This document shows, in pieces, positions 24,304-33,741 of a stretch of 64,000 nucleotides of DNA. The DNA comes from CAXXIC01 sp049315325. GTDB lineage: Bacteria > Bacteroidota > Bacteroidia > Bacteroidales > UBA7332. The notes beneath the pieces were generated by a model. It was not told the origin of the DNA, ran no database searches, and saw only the letters and a list, made by a program, of their open reading frames with translations. Position 1 is the first letter of the stretch; every line of letters starts with the position of its first letter. The stretch covers positions 1 through 64,000 of the forward strand of contig JBMOKJ010000012.1 of NCBI GenBank assembly GCA_049315325.1. The letters are read 5' to 3'. The translations under genes and the position numbers were made by a program.

Positions 24304-24606
24304 TCCCGTCCCTTCGGATATACCGCACAATGGTGTTGTTCGTTAGCGAGATTTGCAATCTCGCTTTTTCAATATTATAAGGAACTGTGTTCCGACAACA
24401 AATATATTTCTTATTGCTGGAATTACAAATTTCTATTGTAGAGAAAAGTCTAATTATTAAAAATCCACCATAATCATACATCATCTTTCTACGGTATCGT
24501 ATTCGTGTTGATGTTGAAATAATTTCACTTAAACGCTCATTTTCTCAAATAAAATGCCTATATTTGATGCATTATTTATAAAATATATGTTAATTTATAT
24601 TTAGAA
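24304..24606. other. Spacer of short hairpins upstream of the toxin remnant
   Basis: No gene is seen. It holds a hairpin GCGAGATT (24346-24353)/AATCTCGC (24357-24364) followed on the plus strand by TTTTT, a GGAAC..GTTCC hairpin (24382-24393), and a shortened copy of the boundary repeat (24479-24494). A minus-strand open frame of 67 codons here is composed of these repeats and is not believed to be a gene. Confidence 0.5.
24479..24494. repeat. Shortened copy 3 of the boundary repeat
   Basis: CATCATCTTTCTACGG is identical to the first 16 bases of the copy at 23691. After it the sequences diverge (TATCGTATTCG against CTTCATATCCG). Confidence 0.5.
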
Positions 24607-26535
24607 ATGAAATATTTATTCTTCATAATACTCACCATTCTAAGCGTAGAGTTAACGGCTCAAACAAGCCTAAACATACCCCAAATACAAGGAACATCAA
24701 GCATAAGCCCATACAATACTCAGAAGGTAAAAACCTCTGGAATTGTGACAGCAAAATTCATTGGCACTGGTAAAATCAACGGTTTCTTTCTACAAGACCC
24801 CACAGGCGATGGCAACACACTGACTTCTGATGGAATTTTTGTAGCAACAACGACTGACAACATTGCGATTGGCGATAAAATAGAGGTGACAGGAACAGTT
24901 TCAGAAGTTGGCACTCGAACCCAAATTGGCACATTAACCGCACAAACTAAAATCAGTGGCGGCAATCCTCTGCCCATCACCAAAGTAAAATACAATGCAG
25001 ACAATTGGAATTGGGAGATTTACGAAGGGATGTTACTTGAATTTGACCAAACGCTTTTCGTCACCTCGAACTACAACCTGAAACAATATGGGCAACTTTC
25101 GCTCAACCCAACACGAGTCTACACGCCTACCAATCAGGTTTTGCCAGGCTCTGCAGATTACACCTTGATGGTGCAAAACAACAACAAAGCACAAATAACT
25201 CTTGACGACGCCATTTCCACGACCAATTACGCTCCAATTCAATTTGCAGATGCAAACGGCACTCGCCGCACTGGCGAACGTGTTACCAACTTTCGCACAG
25301 TGGTGGATTATGTGTCGCAATATGTAATTTACGCTGCTGAAACGCCGAAGTTCTACGGCAATCCCCGACCAACTGCACCTACTGAATTAGGAGATTACAA
25401 CGCCAAGGTATGTGCTGCCAATCTTGAAAACTTTTTGGTGGAGAGTTTCGATCCCACCTATGGAGGACCTAAAGATGCCACAGAATCGGCTCGGCAATTA
25501 GGAAAAATATCTGCTGCAATGGTGGCTATTGATGCCGATGTATATGGGTTAATCGAAGTGCAACAGGGGCAAACAGCACTAACTGCACTTGCAAATGCCA
25601 TGAATAATGCAACAGTCGCTGGAAGGTATTCTTATATTGACGATGGCACTAAAGTTAATACCACTTACAACAAAGTGGCATACCTCTATCGTACGGACAA
25701 AGTCGCACCCTATCTTGCACTGAAAAACAACAATGTATCGCCAACCAATAGAAAAAAACTTCAAGCGTTTACTTTGAAAAGCAATAACGAAAAATTTATC
25801 TTTGGAATCAACCACTTCAAAGCGAAAAGCGGATGCAGTTCTGCTTCTGGCTCTGATGCCGACATGGGAGATGGGCAAAGCTGCTACAATTACACACGTG
25901 TTCAAGAAGCCTCTTCCGTTATCACACAAGTCAATACGAACAAGACTTACTATGGAGACGAAGATGTTTTGATTATGGGCGACTTAAATGCGTATGGAAA
26001 AGAGGATCCGATTCAAACGTTGGTTAAAGCTGGTTACACCGATCTTCATCGGAGTTTTCATGCCGATTCGGCTTACAGCTACGTCTACAACGATGAAGCG
26101 GGTTACCTCGACAATGCTTTAGCATCACCTTCCCTACTCCCTCAAATCACTGGAATTACTGTTTTTCACGTCAATGCTGACGAACCGACTATGTTTGGCT
26201 ATGCTGCGACCAACTATCAACCAGATATGTATCGTTACTCCGATCACGACCCTGTTGTAGTAGGATTGGCTTTAGGCAAATCGGCCATTCCACAACCACA
26301 AGCCAAAGACAGTCTGAAGATTTCGCCAACGTTGGTGGCGGATCATTTTACAGTCTCCAATGCAAACTCAGAGGAGATGAGCCTACTTTCAATCAATGGG
26401 AAAGCTATCAAAACCTATTTGATACATTCCAATTCTCAGAGAATAGAGATTGGAAACCTCAACTTGCCGTCAGGAGTCTATTTGGTGCGGTTTTCGGAAA
26501 GTGGTACAATCAGAAGATTGATTATAAGAAAGTAG
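24607..26535 (+). CDS. Secreted endonuclease/exonuclease/phosphatase-family nuclease with T9SS sorting domain
   Basis: The 642-residue protein has a signal peptide (MKYLFFIILTILSVELTAQ). An OB-fold/LTD-like domain (about 30-170) has SGIVTAKF, GFFLQDPTGDG and IEVTGTVSE, as in ExeM/NucH extracellular nucleases. The EEP catalytic domain (about 265-555) has VCAANLENF, YGLIEVQQ (Glu), FIFGINHFKAKSG, LIMGDLNAYG (Asp/Asn) and YRYSDHDPVVV (terminal Asp-His). The last 75 residues are a T9SS type A sorting domain (LSINGKAIKTY, LPSGVYLVRFSESGTIRRLIIRK). It probably degrades extracellular DNA for phosphate or nucleosides, or in biofilm. Confidence 0.88.
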   Translation: MKYLFFIILTILSVELTAQTSLNIPQIQGTSSISPYNTQKVKTSGIVTAKFIGTGKINGFFLQDPTGDGNTLTSDGIFVATTTDNIAIGDKIEVTGTVSEVGTRTQIGTLTAQTKISGGNPLPITKVKYNADNWNWEIYEGMLLEFDQTLFVTSNYNLKQYGQLSLNPTRVYTPTNQVLPGSADYTLMVQNNNKAQITLDDAISTTNYAPIQFADANGTRRTGERVTNFRTVVDYVSQYVIYAAETPKFYGNPRPTAPTELGDYNAKVCAANLENFLVESFDPTYGGPKDATESARQLGKISAAMVAIDADVYGLIEVQQGQTALTALANAMNNATVAGRYSYIDDGTKVNTTYNKVAYLYRTDKVAPYLALKNNNVSPTNRKKLQAFTLKSNNEKFIFGINHFKAKSGCSSASGSDADMGDGQSCYNYTRVQEASSVITQVNTNKTYYGDEDVLIMGDLNAYGKEDPIQTLVKAGYTDLHRSFHADSAYSYVYNDEAGYLDNALASPSLLPQITGITVFHVNADEPTMFGYAATNYQPDMYRYSDHDPVVVGLALGKSAIPQPQAKDSLKISPTLVADHFTVSNANSEEMSLLSINGKAIKTYLIHSNSQRIEIGNLNLPSGVYLVRFSESGTIRRLIIRK

Positions 26536-26538
26536 GAA

Positions 26539-27468
26539 TTACCTTTTTGAGCCACGACTATTGACTCTTCCTCGGGTCGGAAAAGAGGACTTTGTTTCCT
26601 TCTTTTTGCCGCCATGTCTCAACTCTTTAGACTTTGGATTGACAGCAAACTCTTTTTTGGAAGAATATTTCAGCTTCGACTTTGGCGTTGACTCCGTTTT
26701 AGCGCGCTCAACACTTTGCTTCGTCACTTTTACGCCCCGCGATGCTTCTTCGGTTGAAGATGAGTTTTCGATGGCTTTGTAGATATTCGCCATCTCTTCG
26801 GCAGATAACTCTCGCCACTCTCCCAACGGAATGCCTTTCAGCGTGATATCCATAATGCGAACTCGTTCGAGTTTTACCACTTCGTACTCAAAATATTCGC
26901 ACATACGACGTATCTGACGATTCAAGCCTTGAATCAGTGTAATTCTGAAAACGTAGGGAGACACTTTCACCACCTGGCATCGCTTGGTCATTTCACCTAA
27001 AATAGGCACACCACTGCCCATTCGTTCGATAAATCGATCATCGATGGGTTTATTCACAGTGACCAAATATTCCTTTTCGTGACCATTACCGGCGCGCAGA
27101 ATTTTGTTGACAATATCTCCGTTATTGGTTAAGAAAATCAAACCTTGCGACTCTTTATCAAGTCGACCAATCGGAAAAATGCGTTCGTGAAACCCTACAA
27201 AATCGATAATACTGTCTTTCACGCCAATCTCTGTGGTAGAAGTTACTCCAACCGGCTTATTGAAAGCCAGAAACACGAAATCTTCGGCTTTCTTTGGTTC
27301 AACCAAGAGTCCATTAACAATCACTTTATCGCGCAACGACACTTGGTCACCAATTTTGGCCTTCCGACCATTAATCAGCACCTGTCCCATTTCGATGTAT
27401 TTATCGGCTTCTCGACGTGAACAAACACCGCTTTCGCTGATAAACTTATTTAATCTGACACTTTCCAT
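26539..27468 (-). CDS. rluF: 23S rRNA pseudouridine synthase, RluF/RluB group
   Basis: The 309-residue protein has an N-terminal S4 domain (VRLNKFISESGVCSRREADKYIEMGQVLINGRKAKIGD). The RsuA-type catalytic domain has FNKPVGVTST, the catalytic Asp in FPIGRLDKESQGLIFLTNNGD, KEYLVTVNKPI and LIQGLNRQIRRMCEYFEYEVVKLERVRI. The lack of a TNS-type loop and the short form fit RluF (U2604) best. A basic low-complexity tail (about residues 245-309) is typical in Bacteroidota. Its 3' end lies 3 bases from the convergent nuclease gene. Confidence 0.85.
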   Translation of the reverse strand: MESVRLNKFISESGVCSRREADKYIEMGQVLINGRKAKIGDQVSLRDKVIVNGLLVEPKKAEDFVFLAFNKPVGVTSTTEIGVKDSIIDFVGFHERIFPIGRLDKESQGLIFLTNNGDIVNKILRAGNGHEKEYLVTVNKPIDDRFIERMGSGVPILGEMTKRCQVVKVSPYVFRITLIQGLNRQIRRMCEYFEYEVVKLERVRIMDITLKGIPLGEWRELSAEEMANIYKAIENSSSTEEASRGVKVTKQSVERAKTESTPKSKLKYSSKKEFAVNPKSKELRHGGKKKETKSSFPTRGRVNSRGSKR

Positions 27469-27483
27469 CGCTTTGCTTTAAAA

Positions 27484-27518
27484 ACAAAACACCCCGCCTA
27501 CACTCTATAGGCAGGGCA
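27484..27518 (-). terminator. Terminator of recQ
   Basis: On the minus strand CCCTGCCTA (27516-27508) pairs with TAGGCGGGG (27500-27492), followed by TTTTGTTTTT. It sits between the recQ stop and the rluF start. Confidence 0.7.
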
Positions 27519-27537
27519 TTTCCCATTTATTTTATTT

Positions 27538-29718
27538 TTAGTTTGCCAATTCTGACAAAAACTTAATTCTGACCAATCGAATTTCCTCTTCTGGATAATC
27601 TGATCCTAATTCGTTGATGGCATCTTCCAAATCATCTGATTCGGCCTCTTTGAAATAGTCGAAAATATCGTCTACGTGATCTTCGTCCATAATTTCATCG
27701 AGAAAATAGTCGATGTTGATTTTGGTGCCTGAATAGACAATTGCCTCCACTTCGTCGAGCAAGTCGGTAAATTCAAGGCCTTTAGAAACCGCAATGTCGT
27801 CTAATGCTATTTTGCGGTCGATGCTTTGGATAATCGACACCTTCAATTTCGATTTGTTGGCAACGGTGCGCACACGTAAATCTTCGGGGCGGTCAATCTC
27901 ATTTTCGACCACATGAGTTTTAATCAACTTAATAAACTCTTCTCCGTATCGTTTTGCTTTGCCTGCACCTACGCCTGGGATATTTTGCAATTCATCGATG
28001 GTCACCGGATAAGTGGTTGCCATGGCTTCAAGCGAAGGGTCTTGAAAAATCACATACGGAGGAAGCTCGAGTTTTTTGGCAATTTTCTTGCGCAAATCTT
28101 TGAGCATGGCAAACAGCACCGTGTCTGCTGCACTCGACGATCCACCTTGAGTCATTTTCTCATCTTCACCTTCCTCAAACTCATTATCGGTCGTGATTTT
28201 GAAAGAAACCGGCTTATCAAGAAACTTGCGACCTGCTGGCAACACTTTCAGTAAGCCATAATTCTCAATGTCTTTGTCTAAATATCCGCCAATCAATGCC
28301 TGACGGATAACAGCATGCCAAGTTTTTTCATCTTCGTCGACACCACAGCCATACGTTTCTAGCTCATCGTGGTTGTACGACAATATTTCGTTCGATTTTT
28401 TCCCTTTAATAACATCTACAACGTGGTCTGCCTTGAATTTCTCTTTCAACGCAATGACCGTCTCAATAACAGCACACAATAAATCTTTAGCCTCCACCTG
28501 TTTCTTTGGATTTAAACAGTTATCACAATTTCCACAATTCTCCTGTTTGTATTCTTCACCAAAATAGTGAAGCAACAACTTGCGTCGGCAAACGGACGAT
28601 TCAGTATAAGCTGCAGTCTCCAAGAGTAACTGCTTGCCTATCTCCTGCTCAGCCAATGGTTTGCCTTGCATAAATTTCTCTAATTTCTGCAAATCTTTGT
28701 GCGTATAGAAGGCGATGCATTGACCTTCTCCGCCATCGCGACCGCCACGACCTGTCTCTTGGTAATATCCCTCCAGACTTTTGGGCACATCGTAGTGAAT
28801 CACATAGCGCACATCGGGTTTATCAATTCCCATTCCGAAAGCGATTGTAGCCACAATCACCTGCGCATTTTCCATCAAAAAAGCATCTTGATTTGCCGAA
28901 CGAGCCGCCGATTCCATTCCAGCATGGTAAGCCAACGCATTGACTCCGTTTGCCTGCAACACTTCGGTTAACTCTTCAACTTTTTTTCGACTCAAGCAGT
29001 AAATAATTCCTGCTTTACCCTCTTGTTGTTTGATGTATTTGATAATTTCTTTCTCAATGCTTTTGTTCTTCGAACGCACCTCGTAATACAAATTCTCTCT
29101 GTTAAAAGAAGACTTGAACACTTGGGCATCCATCATGCCGAGGTTTTTCTGAATGTCGTGTTGTACCTTTGGCGTAGCAGTAGCGGTAAGCGCAATCAAA
29201 GGGCGCGTACCTATTTCATTGATAATGGGGCGAATTCGACGATATTCTGGGCGGAAATCGTGCCCCCACTCCGAAATACAGTGTGCTTCGTCAACCGCGT
29301 AAAACGACACATTGATCTGCTTTAAAAATTCGATATTTTCTTCCTTTGTTAGCGATTCGGGTGCAACATAGAGCAATTTTGTTTTGCCCGACATAATATC
29401 TTCTTTCACCTGATCTATTGCCGATTTGTTCAGCGACGAATTCAGAAAGTGCGCAATACCATCTTCTTCACTAAAATTTCGCATCGCATCGACCTGATTT
29501 TTCATCAAGGCAATCAAAGGCGAAATAACAATGGCTGTGCCTTCTAGCAACAACGACGGCAACTGATAACAGAGCGATTTACCACCGCCTGTTGGCATCA
29601 GCACAAACGCATCGTTGCCAGACATCACCTCGCGGATCACAGCTTCCTGATTCCCCTTGAAGTGATCGAAACCAAAATGCTTTTTTAGTTCTTCACTTAA
29701 ATTCGCTTGTTTCGACAT
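27538..29718 (-). CDS. recQ: ATP-dependent DNA helicase RecQ
   Basis: The 726-residue 3'-5' helicase works in recombination repair. It shows Walker A LMPTGGGKSLCYQLPS, the DEAH box with the RecQ loop AVDEAHCISEWGHDFRPEY, ALTATATPKVQ, and motif VI QETGRGGRDG. The RQC zinc cysteines lie in VCRRKLLLHYFGEEYKQENCGNCDNC. A winged helix follows, then an HRDC domain (about 520-600, LPPYVIFQDPSLEAMATTYPVT) and an acidic C-terminal tail. Length is typical for Bacteroidota RecQ. Confidence 0.95.
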   Translation of the reverse strand: MSKQANLSEELKKHFGFDHFKGNQEAVIREVMSGNDAFVLMPTGGGKSLCYQLPSLLLEGTAIVISPLIALMKNQVDAMRNFSEEDGIAHFLNSSLNKSAIDQVKEDIMSGKTKLLYVAPESLTKEENIEFLKQINVSFYAVDEAHCISEWGHDFRPEYRRIRPIINEIGTRPLIALTATATPKVQHDIQKNLGMMDAQVFKSSFNRENLYYEVRSKNKSIEKEIIKYIKQQEGKAGIIYCLSRKKVEELTEVLQANGVNALAYHAGMESAARSANQDAFLMENAQVIVATIAFGMGIDKPDVRYVIHYDVPKSLEGYYQETGRGGRDGGEGQCIAFYTHKDLQKLEKFMQGKPLAEQEIGKQLLLETAAYTESSVCRRKLLLHYFGEEYKQENCGNCDNCLNPKKQVEAKDLLCAVIETVIALKEKFKADHVVDVIKGKKSNEILSYNHDELETYGCGVDEDEKTWHAVIRQALIGGYLDKDIENYGLLKVLPAGRKFLDKPVSFKITTDNEFEEGEDEKMTQGGSSSAADTVLFAMLKDLRKKIAKKLELPPYVIFQDPSLEAMATTYPVTIDELQNIPGVGAGKAKRYGEEFIKLIKTHVVENEIDRPEDLRVRTVANKSKLKVSIIQSIDRKIALDDIAVSKGLEFTDLLDEVEAIVYSGTKINIDYFLDEIMDEDHVDDIFDYFKEAESDDLEDAINELGSDYPEEEIRLVRIKFLSELAN

Positions 29719-29759
29719 AATTACAAATCGATTAAAATTCAGTTTTTATCCTTTGCTAA

Positions 29760-29792
29760 CAAAGTTATAGAGAATAAGATGAATTTTACAAC
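29760..29792 (-). promoter_or_regulatory. Promoter of recQ
   Basis: TAACTTTG (29767-29760, minus) with GTTG 21 nt upstream (29792-29789) fits the Bacteroidota pattern, about 40 bases before the recQ ATG. Confidence 0.5.
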
Positions 29793-29823
29793 TTTTTAGA
29801 TAGATTTTTTTATTAAAATCGAA

Positions 29824-31062
29824 TCATTCGGTAATTTGGAAACGACTCAAGTTCGATTTAACCAACTTCTTTTGTGCGTAATCCAAATCGATATCCATCT
29901 CTTTCACATCGGAAGATGGAATATCAAACATCGCATCAATCATGATCGTTTCGGTGATTGCACGCAATCCTCGAGCTCCAAGTTTGAACTCAATGGCCTT
30001 ATCTACAATGTAATCCAACGCTTCATTGGTAAAGGTCAGTTTCACATCGTCCATCGTAAACAGTTTTTCGAACTGCTTGATGATGGAGTTCTTCGGTTCG
30101 GTCAGAATGCGGCGTAAAGCGCTTCGATCCAACGGATTGAGGTATGTAAGAATTGGCAGACGACCGATAATCTCGGGAATCAAACCAAACGATTTCAAAT
30201 CCTGCGGTGCAACGTATTGCATCAGGTTGTTGCGGTCGATGCCTTCTGCCTCTTTTGCAGCGGCATATCCAACAGTCCGTGTATTGAGTCGCGATGCAAT
30301 TTTCTTTTCAATACCATCGAAAGCACCACCACAGATAAAGAGAATATTCTTGGTATCGACCTGAATAAACTTCTGCTCTGGGTGCTTGCGTCCACCTTGG
30401 GGCGGCACATTCACTATCGAACCTTCGAGCAATTTGAGCAATCCTTGTTGAACCCCTTCGCCACTCACATCGCGGGTGATGGATGGGTTGTCACCTTTGC
30501 GGGCAATTTTATCAATTTCGTCAATAAAAACAATGCCTCGCTGTGCAGCATTCACATCGTAATCAGCCACTTGGAGCAACCGCGTAAGTAAACTTTCGAT
30601 ATCTTCACCCACGTAACCCGCTTCGGTCAACACGGTAGCATCGACAATCGTAAAGGGCACGTGTAGCATTTTAGCGATGGTGCGAGCAAGCATCGTTTTG
30701 CCTGTTCCCGTAGGGCCTACCATAATGATGTTCGACTTCTCAATCTCCACATCATCCTCTTGCTTTGGTTGAAGAATGCGTTTGTAATGATTATAGACCG
30801 AAACCGACAGATAACGCTTTGCATCGTCTTGACCAATAATATAAAGATCGAGAAACGTTTTTATCTCTATCGGTTTGGGCAGTTTATTGCCATCGAGCGT
30901 AAATCCTGACGCAGGGTTCGAATCCTTCGATTCATTCACAATGATGTGTGCCTGCTCGGCGCAATCGTTGCAAATGTGAGCAGACATTCCTGCTATAAGC
31001 ATACTTACATCTTTGGCGTTTCTTCCACAGAAACTGCATTTATCGGTTGATTTTCCTGCCAT
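29824..31062 (-). CDS. clpX: ClpX, ATPase subunit of Clp protease
   Basis: The 412-residue AAA+ unfoldase recognises tagged substrates and feeds ClpP. It has an N-terminal zinc domain with four Cys (CSFCGRN, CNDCAE), Walker A MVGPTGTGKTMLA, Walker B IVFIDEIDKIA, pore loop GYVGED, the second pore region, and the ClpP-binding loop in the middle. It starts 2 bases after the clpP stop, as a clpP-clpX operon. Trigger factor, often next to clpP, lies 15 kb away at 46.1 kb. Confidence 0.96.
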   Translation of the reverse strand: MAGKSTDKCSFCGRNAKDVSMLIAGMSAHICNDCAEQAHIIVNESKDSNPASGFTLDGNKLPKPIEIKTFLDLYIIGQDDAKRYLSVSVYNHYKRILQPKQEDDVEIEKSNIIMVGPTGTGKTMLARTIAKMLHVPFTIVDATVLTEAGYVGEDIESLLTRLLQVADYDVNAAQRGIVFIDEIDKIARKGDNPSITRDVSGEGVQQGLLKLLEGSIVNVPPQGGRKHPEQKFIQVDTKNILFICGGAFDGIEKKIASRLNTRTVGYAAAKEAEGIDRNNLMQYVAPQDLKSFGLIPEIIGRLPILTYLNPLDRSALRRILTEPKNSIIKQFEKLFTMDDVKLTFTNEALDYIVDKAIEFKLGARGLRAITETIMIDAMFDIPSSDVKEMDIDLDYAQKKLVKSNLSRFQITE

Positions 31063-31064
31063 AA

Positions 31065-31736
31065 TTACTCTTTCGTGCGGGTCAGGACTTTATCGATCAT
31101 ACCATATTCCAAAGCCTCAGCCGAAGTCATCCAATAGTCGCGATCCGAATCTTTTTGAATGCGGTCGAACTCGTTACCCGAATGATCTGCAATGATGGTG
31201 TAAAGTTCTTTTTTAAGTTTTTGAATTTCGCGTGCAGTGATTTCGATATCAGAAGCCTGACCTTGCGCACCACCCATTGGTTGGTGAATCATCACACGCG
31301 AGTGAGTCAATGCAAGGCGTTTGCCTTTTTGACCAGCCACAAGCAGAACAGCTGCCATAGAAGCCGCCATGCCAGTACAAATGGTCGAAACATCGCTACT
31401 GATGTATTGCATCGTATCGTAAATGCCCAGTCCGGCATACACCGAACCACCAGGTGAGTTCAAGTAGATAGAAATATCCTTGCCTGGATCGGCAGAATCG
31501 AGGTAAAGCAACTGAGCCTGAATGACATTCGCCGTATAATCATCGACTTGTGTGCCCAAAAAGATAATACGGTCCATCATCAAACGAGAGAATACATCCA
31601 TCTGAGCCACGTTGAGCTGACGCTCTTCGATAATGGTTGGAGAGATGTAACTGCTCACGATATCGCTGTATTTATCAAGTGCCAACCCATTCATTCCCAA
31701 ATGTTTGGTGGCGTATTTTCTAAAATCGTTTTGCAT
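31065..31736 (-). CDS. clpP: ClpP, protease subunit of Clp
   Basis: The 223-residue serine protease forms a tetradecamer. Catalytic Ser lies in TGMAASMAAVLL, His in LTHSRVMIHQPMGGAQGQASD, and Asp in the later RIQKDSDRDYWM segment. The oxyanion loop SPGGSVYAG is intact. The N-terminal propeptide-like stretch is somewhat long, as usual in Bacteroidota. Confidence 0.96.
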   Translation of the reverse strand: MQNDFRKYATKHLGMNGLALDKYSDIVSSYISPTIIEERQLNVAQMDVFSRLMMDRIIFLGTQVDDYTANVIQAQLLYLDSADPGKDISIYLNSPGGSVYAGLGIYDTMQYISSDVSTICTGMAASMAAVLLVAGQKGKRLALTHSRVMIHQPMGGAQGQASDIEITAREIQKLKKELYTIIADHSGNEFDRIQKDSDRDYWMTSAEALEYGMIDKVLTRTKE

Positions 31737-31813
31737 AATATGGTCTGTTTAGTTTTTCAATAGATAGTCTCAAAATATGTTTTACAGCAGATTATTCCGC
31801 TAAAAAACCAAAA

Positions 31814-31821
31814 CAAAGGTA
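31814..31821 (-). promoter_or_regulatory. -7 box of clpP-clpX
   Basis: TACCTTTG on the minus strand, 78 bases upstream of the clpP ATG, fits TAnnTTTG. No clear -33 box is seen. Confidence 0.4.
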
Positions 31822-32083
31822 TAAATAAATTCACAAATCCACCACAGTCGCTCTATTTGTTTAGGTAAAAATGGTTAATTCGTAGTAGATAAATGAAATG
31901 GCAGGAAATGAAATCCAATGATTAGCATACTATTGAGCTAATAATGATTGTTGAAGTGTTGCATTTAGTATTTCGAGAGGACTATATAATCTCAAAAAAG
32001 CATATTAGATTGTTGCCATCATTAATTAAATATGTTATTTAGAATAAAATGCAGATATAATTAACAAATTAAGACTGTAATAA

Positions 32084-32107
32084 ATTGATAATCTTTTGAT
32101 TATCAAT
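32084..32107. promoter_or_regulatory. Perfect 10-bp inverted repeat, possible operator
   Basis: ATTGATAATC, TTTT, GATTATCAAT: a perfect inverted repeat with a 4-base centre, about 35-58 bases upstream of the -7 box of the AraC-type gene. No T tract follows, so a terminator is unlikely. Confidence 0.45.
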
Positions 32108-32141
32108 GGACTATTGTGTCTTTTTTCATAAAAATAATTCA

Positions 32142-32149
32142 TATTTTTG
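32142..32149 (+). promoter_or_regulatory. -7 box of the AraC-type gene
   Basis: TATTTTTG fits TAnnTTTG exactly. A T-rich -33 region lies at 32121-32126. This predicts a 5' leader of about 90 bases to the TTG start. Confidence 0.45.
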
Positions 32150-32244
32150 CAAAATATATTAACGTACCTATTTTGGTTCAATCTCAACTACCGTTTTATC
32201 GTAGAAGATTACACACATTCAAAACCATTTAATTCGGGTCTATT

Positions 32245-33525
32245 TTGGTTCTATATATCACTACACTGGGGCTCCTAACCTCAGTTATACTGCTCATTTA
32301 TAGTACGCGTTTTTTTAAGGGAAGCGTGTACTTATCGTTGTTTTTCTTTGTGAACTCACTTTGTGGAGTGATGTATTACTCCATGAGTCATCCACACGAT
32401 ATTGTTTTAAGAGCGATTATTTATGGTCATTTTAGTCCATTTTACTATTTATCAGGTCCATTTATATATTTGTATGTGCGAAGTATCATCACCGATGATG
32501 CACGACTTAAGTGGAAAGATATTGTCCATTTCATCCCCATGCTGCTACTGCTTGTCGGCATCTTTCCCTATTATTTTCAAGATTTTAATTCGAAGATTGC
32601 CCTGATGCGCACCATAGAAGATGACATGGCATCGGTGCATACCAATGTCAATTGGTTGTTCTCGCAATCCTTTGTCGTTATATCTCGTGCGCTACTGATC
32701 TGTGGCTATGTGGTTGCTTCCTATATTTATTTTTCGAATAGTGAGAAGATCATACTCGAAAATAAACTCTTCAATGCACATTATTATAGAAAACTAAAAA
32801 TCTGGTTGTATACGTTATTGGGCATAGCCATCACCATGTGGTTTAGCTATTTAATTGTGATGTTAACTTGCACATTCTTTGTGACTAACATACAAAGTGG
32901 AACTCCGGCATTTTTCATCAATGCATTTACCGTAGGTTTCTATTTCATATTCAGTGTCAGTCTCTTTTTCATTCCCGAAATACTATACGGATTGCCCAAG
33001 CATCAGCAGCTGTCGTATCAGCAGTTGTACTATAACCAAAGTGAATTGCCACCTACAGTTGTGCATGTAAGACCTGAGTTGAAGGCTTTGTCCCCAATGA
33101 TTACAATGGAAAATGATAACAATAATGAGAATGATGCCGATAAGTTATCTCCCAATCTAAAGTTATTTACCGACGAATACATTCGTGAGATTGGGTTAAA
33201 AGTGAATCAAGTTGTTCAAGATAAAGACTATCTAAATCCCAATTTCAGCAAGGCAATGCTATCGTCTCAAATCGTAATCCCAGTGCATCACATCTCTTAT
33301 TATTTTACCGATATTTTGGATGAGAAATTTACTTTCTGGCGCAACAATCTAAGGGTAAATTACGCAAAACACCTTTTGGAAAATGGCATTACTACCACCC
33401 ATTCCATTGAGTCGATTTACGAAATGTGTGGTTTTTCTTCCGCATCCTCTTTCTTTAGTGTATTCAAACAACATACAGGATTCTCGCCAAAAGCATATCT
33501 GATGAATATTGAAAAACATCAATAG
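32245..33525 (+). CDS. Membrane-anchored AraC-family transcriptional regulator
   Basis: The 426-residue protein has about seven N-terminal hydrophobic spans (residues 1-250, such as ITTLGLLTSVILLIYS, FIPMLLLLVGIFPYYF, FTVGFYFIFSVSLFFIPEILYGL). An acidic linker and a C-terminal AraC HTH pair follow (about 310-425: MLSSQIVIPVHHISYYFTDILDEKFTFW and SIESIYEMCGFSSASSFFSVFKQHTGFSPKAYL). This membrane-anchored layout is common in Bacteroidota and couples an envelope signal to DNA binding. The frame opens at TTG (32245); the next in-frame ATG (32371) would remove the first membrane span, so I keep TTG. The neighbouring giant surface protein may be its target. Confidence 0.75.
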   Translation: MVLYITTLGLLTSVILLIYSTRFFKGSVYLSLFFFVNSLCGVMYYSMSHPHDIVLRAIIYGHFSPFYYLSGPFIYLYVRSIITDDARLKWKDIVHFIPMLLLLVGIFPYYFQDFNSKIALMRTIEDDMASVHTNVNWLFSQSFVVISRALLICGYVVASYIYFSNSEKIILENKLFNAHYYRKLKIWLYTLLGIAITMWFSYLIVMLTCTFFVTNIQSGTPAFFINAFTVGFYFIFSVSLFFIPEILYGLPKHQQLSYQQLYYNQSELPPTVVHVRPELKALSPMITMENDNNNENDADKLSPNLKLFTDEYIREIGLKVNQVVQDKDYLNPNFSKAMLSSQIVIPVHHISYYFTDILDEKFTFWRNNLRVNYAKHLLENGITTTHSIESIYEMCGFSSASSFFSVFKQHTGFSPKAYLMNIEKHQ

Positions 33526-33741
33526 CCAGATTCTTCAGCTTTAGGAAAAACGGCACTTTTAAAAGCAGGGGTTGAATCGAATCCTGATTATACCAAAACG
33601 CTACAAATTGCTCCAGTTTTTTGAAAAACTGCAATGATTATATTCGTTTAAATGGTTTTTAATCGACTGTTGGGGTTAATTTTGTGCTTTTTAGACATTA
33701 TAAGAATTGGGTTCATTGTCATCCAACAAACAATTTCACTT

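Larger units (their letters stand above)
31822..32244. other. AT-rich intergenic spacer between clpP and the AraC-type gene
   Basis: No reading frame is credible here. It holds the inverted repeat at 32084-32107 and the -7 box at 32142-32149, listed separately. The rest is AT-rich without recognisable structure. Confidence 0.5.

Noticed and set aside
24281..24484. Minus-strand frame of 67 codons
   Set aside because: It is composed of hairpins and repeat pieces upstream of the toxin remnant and has no protein-like pattern.
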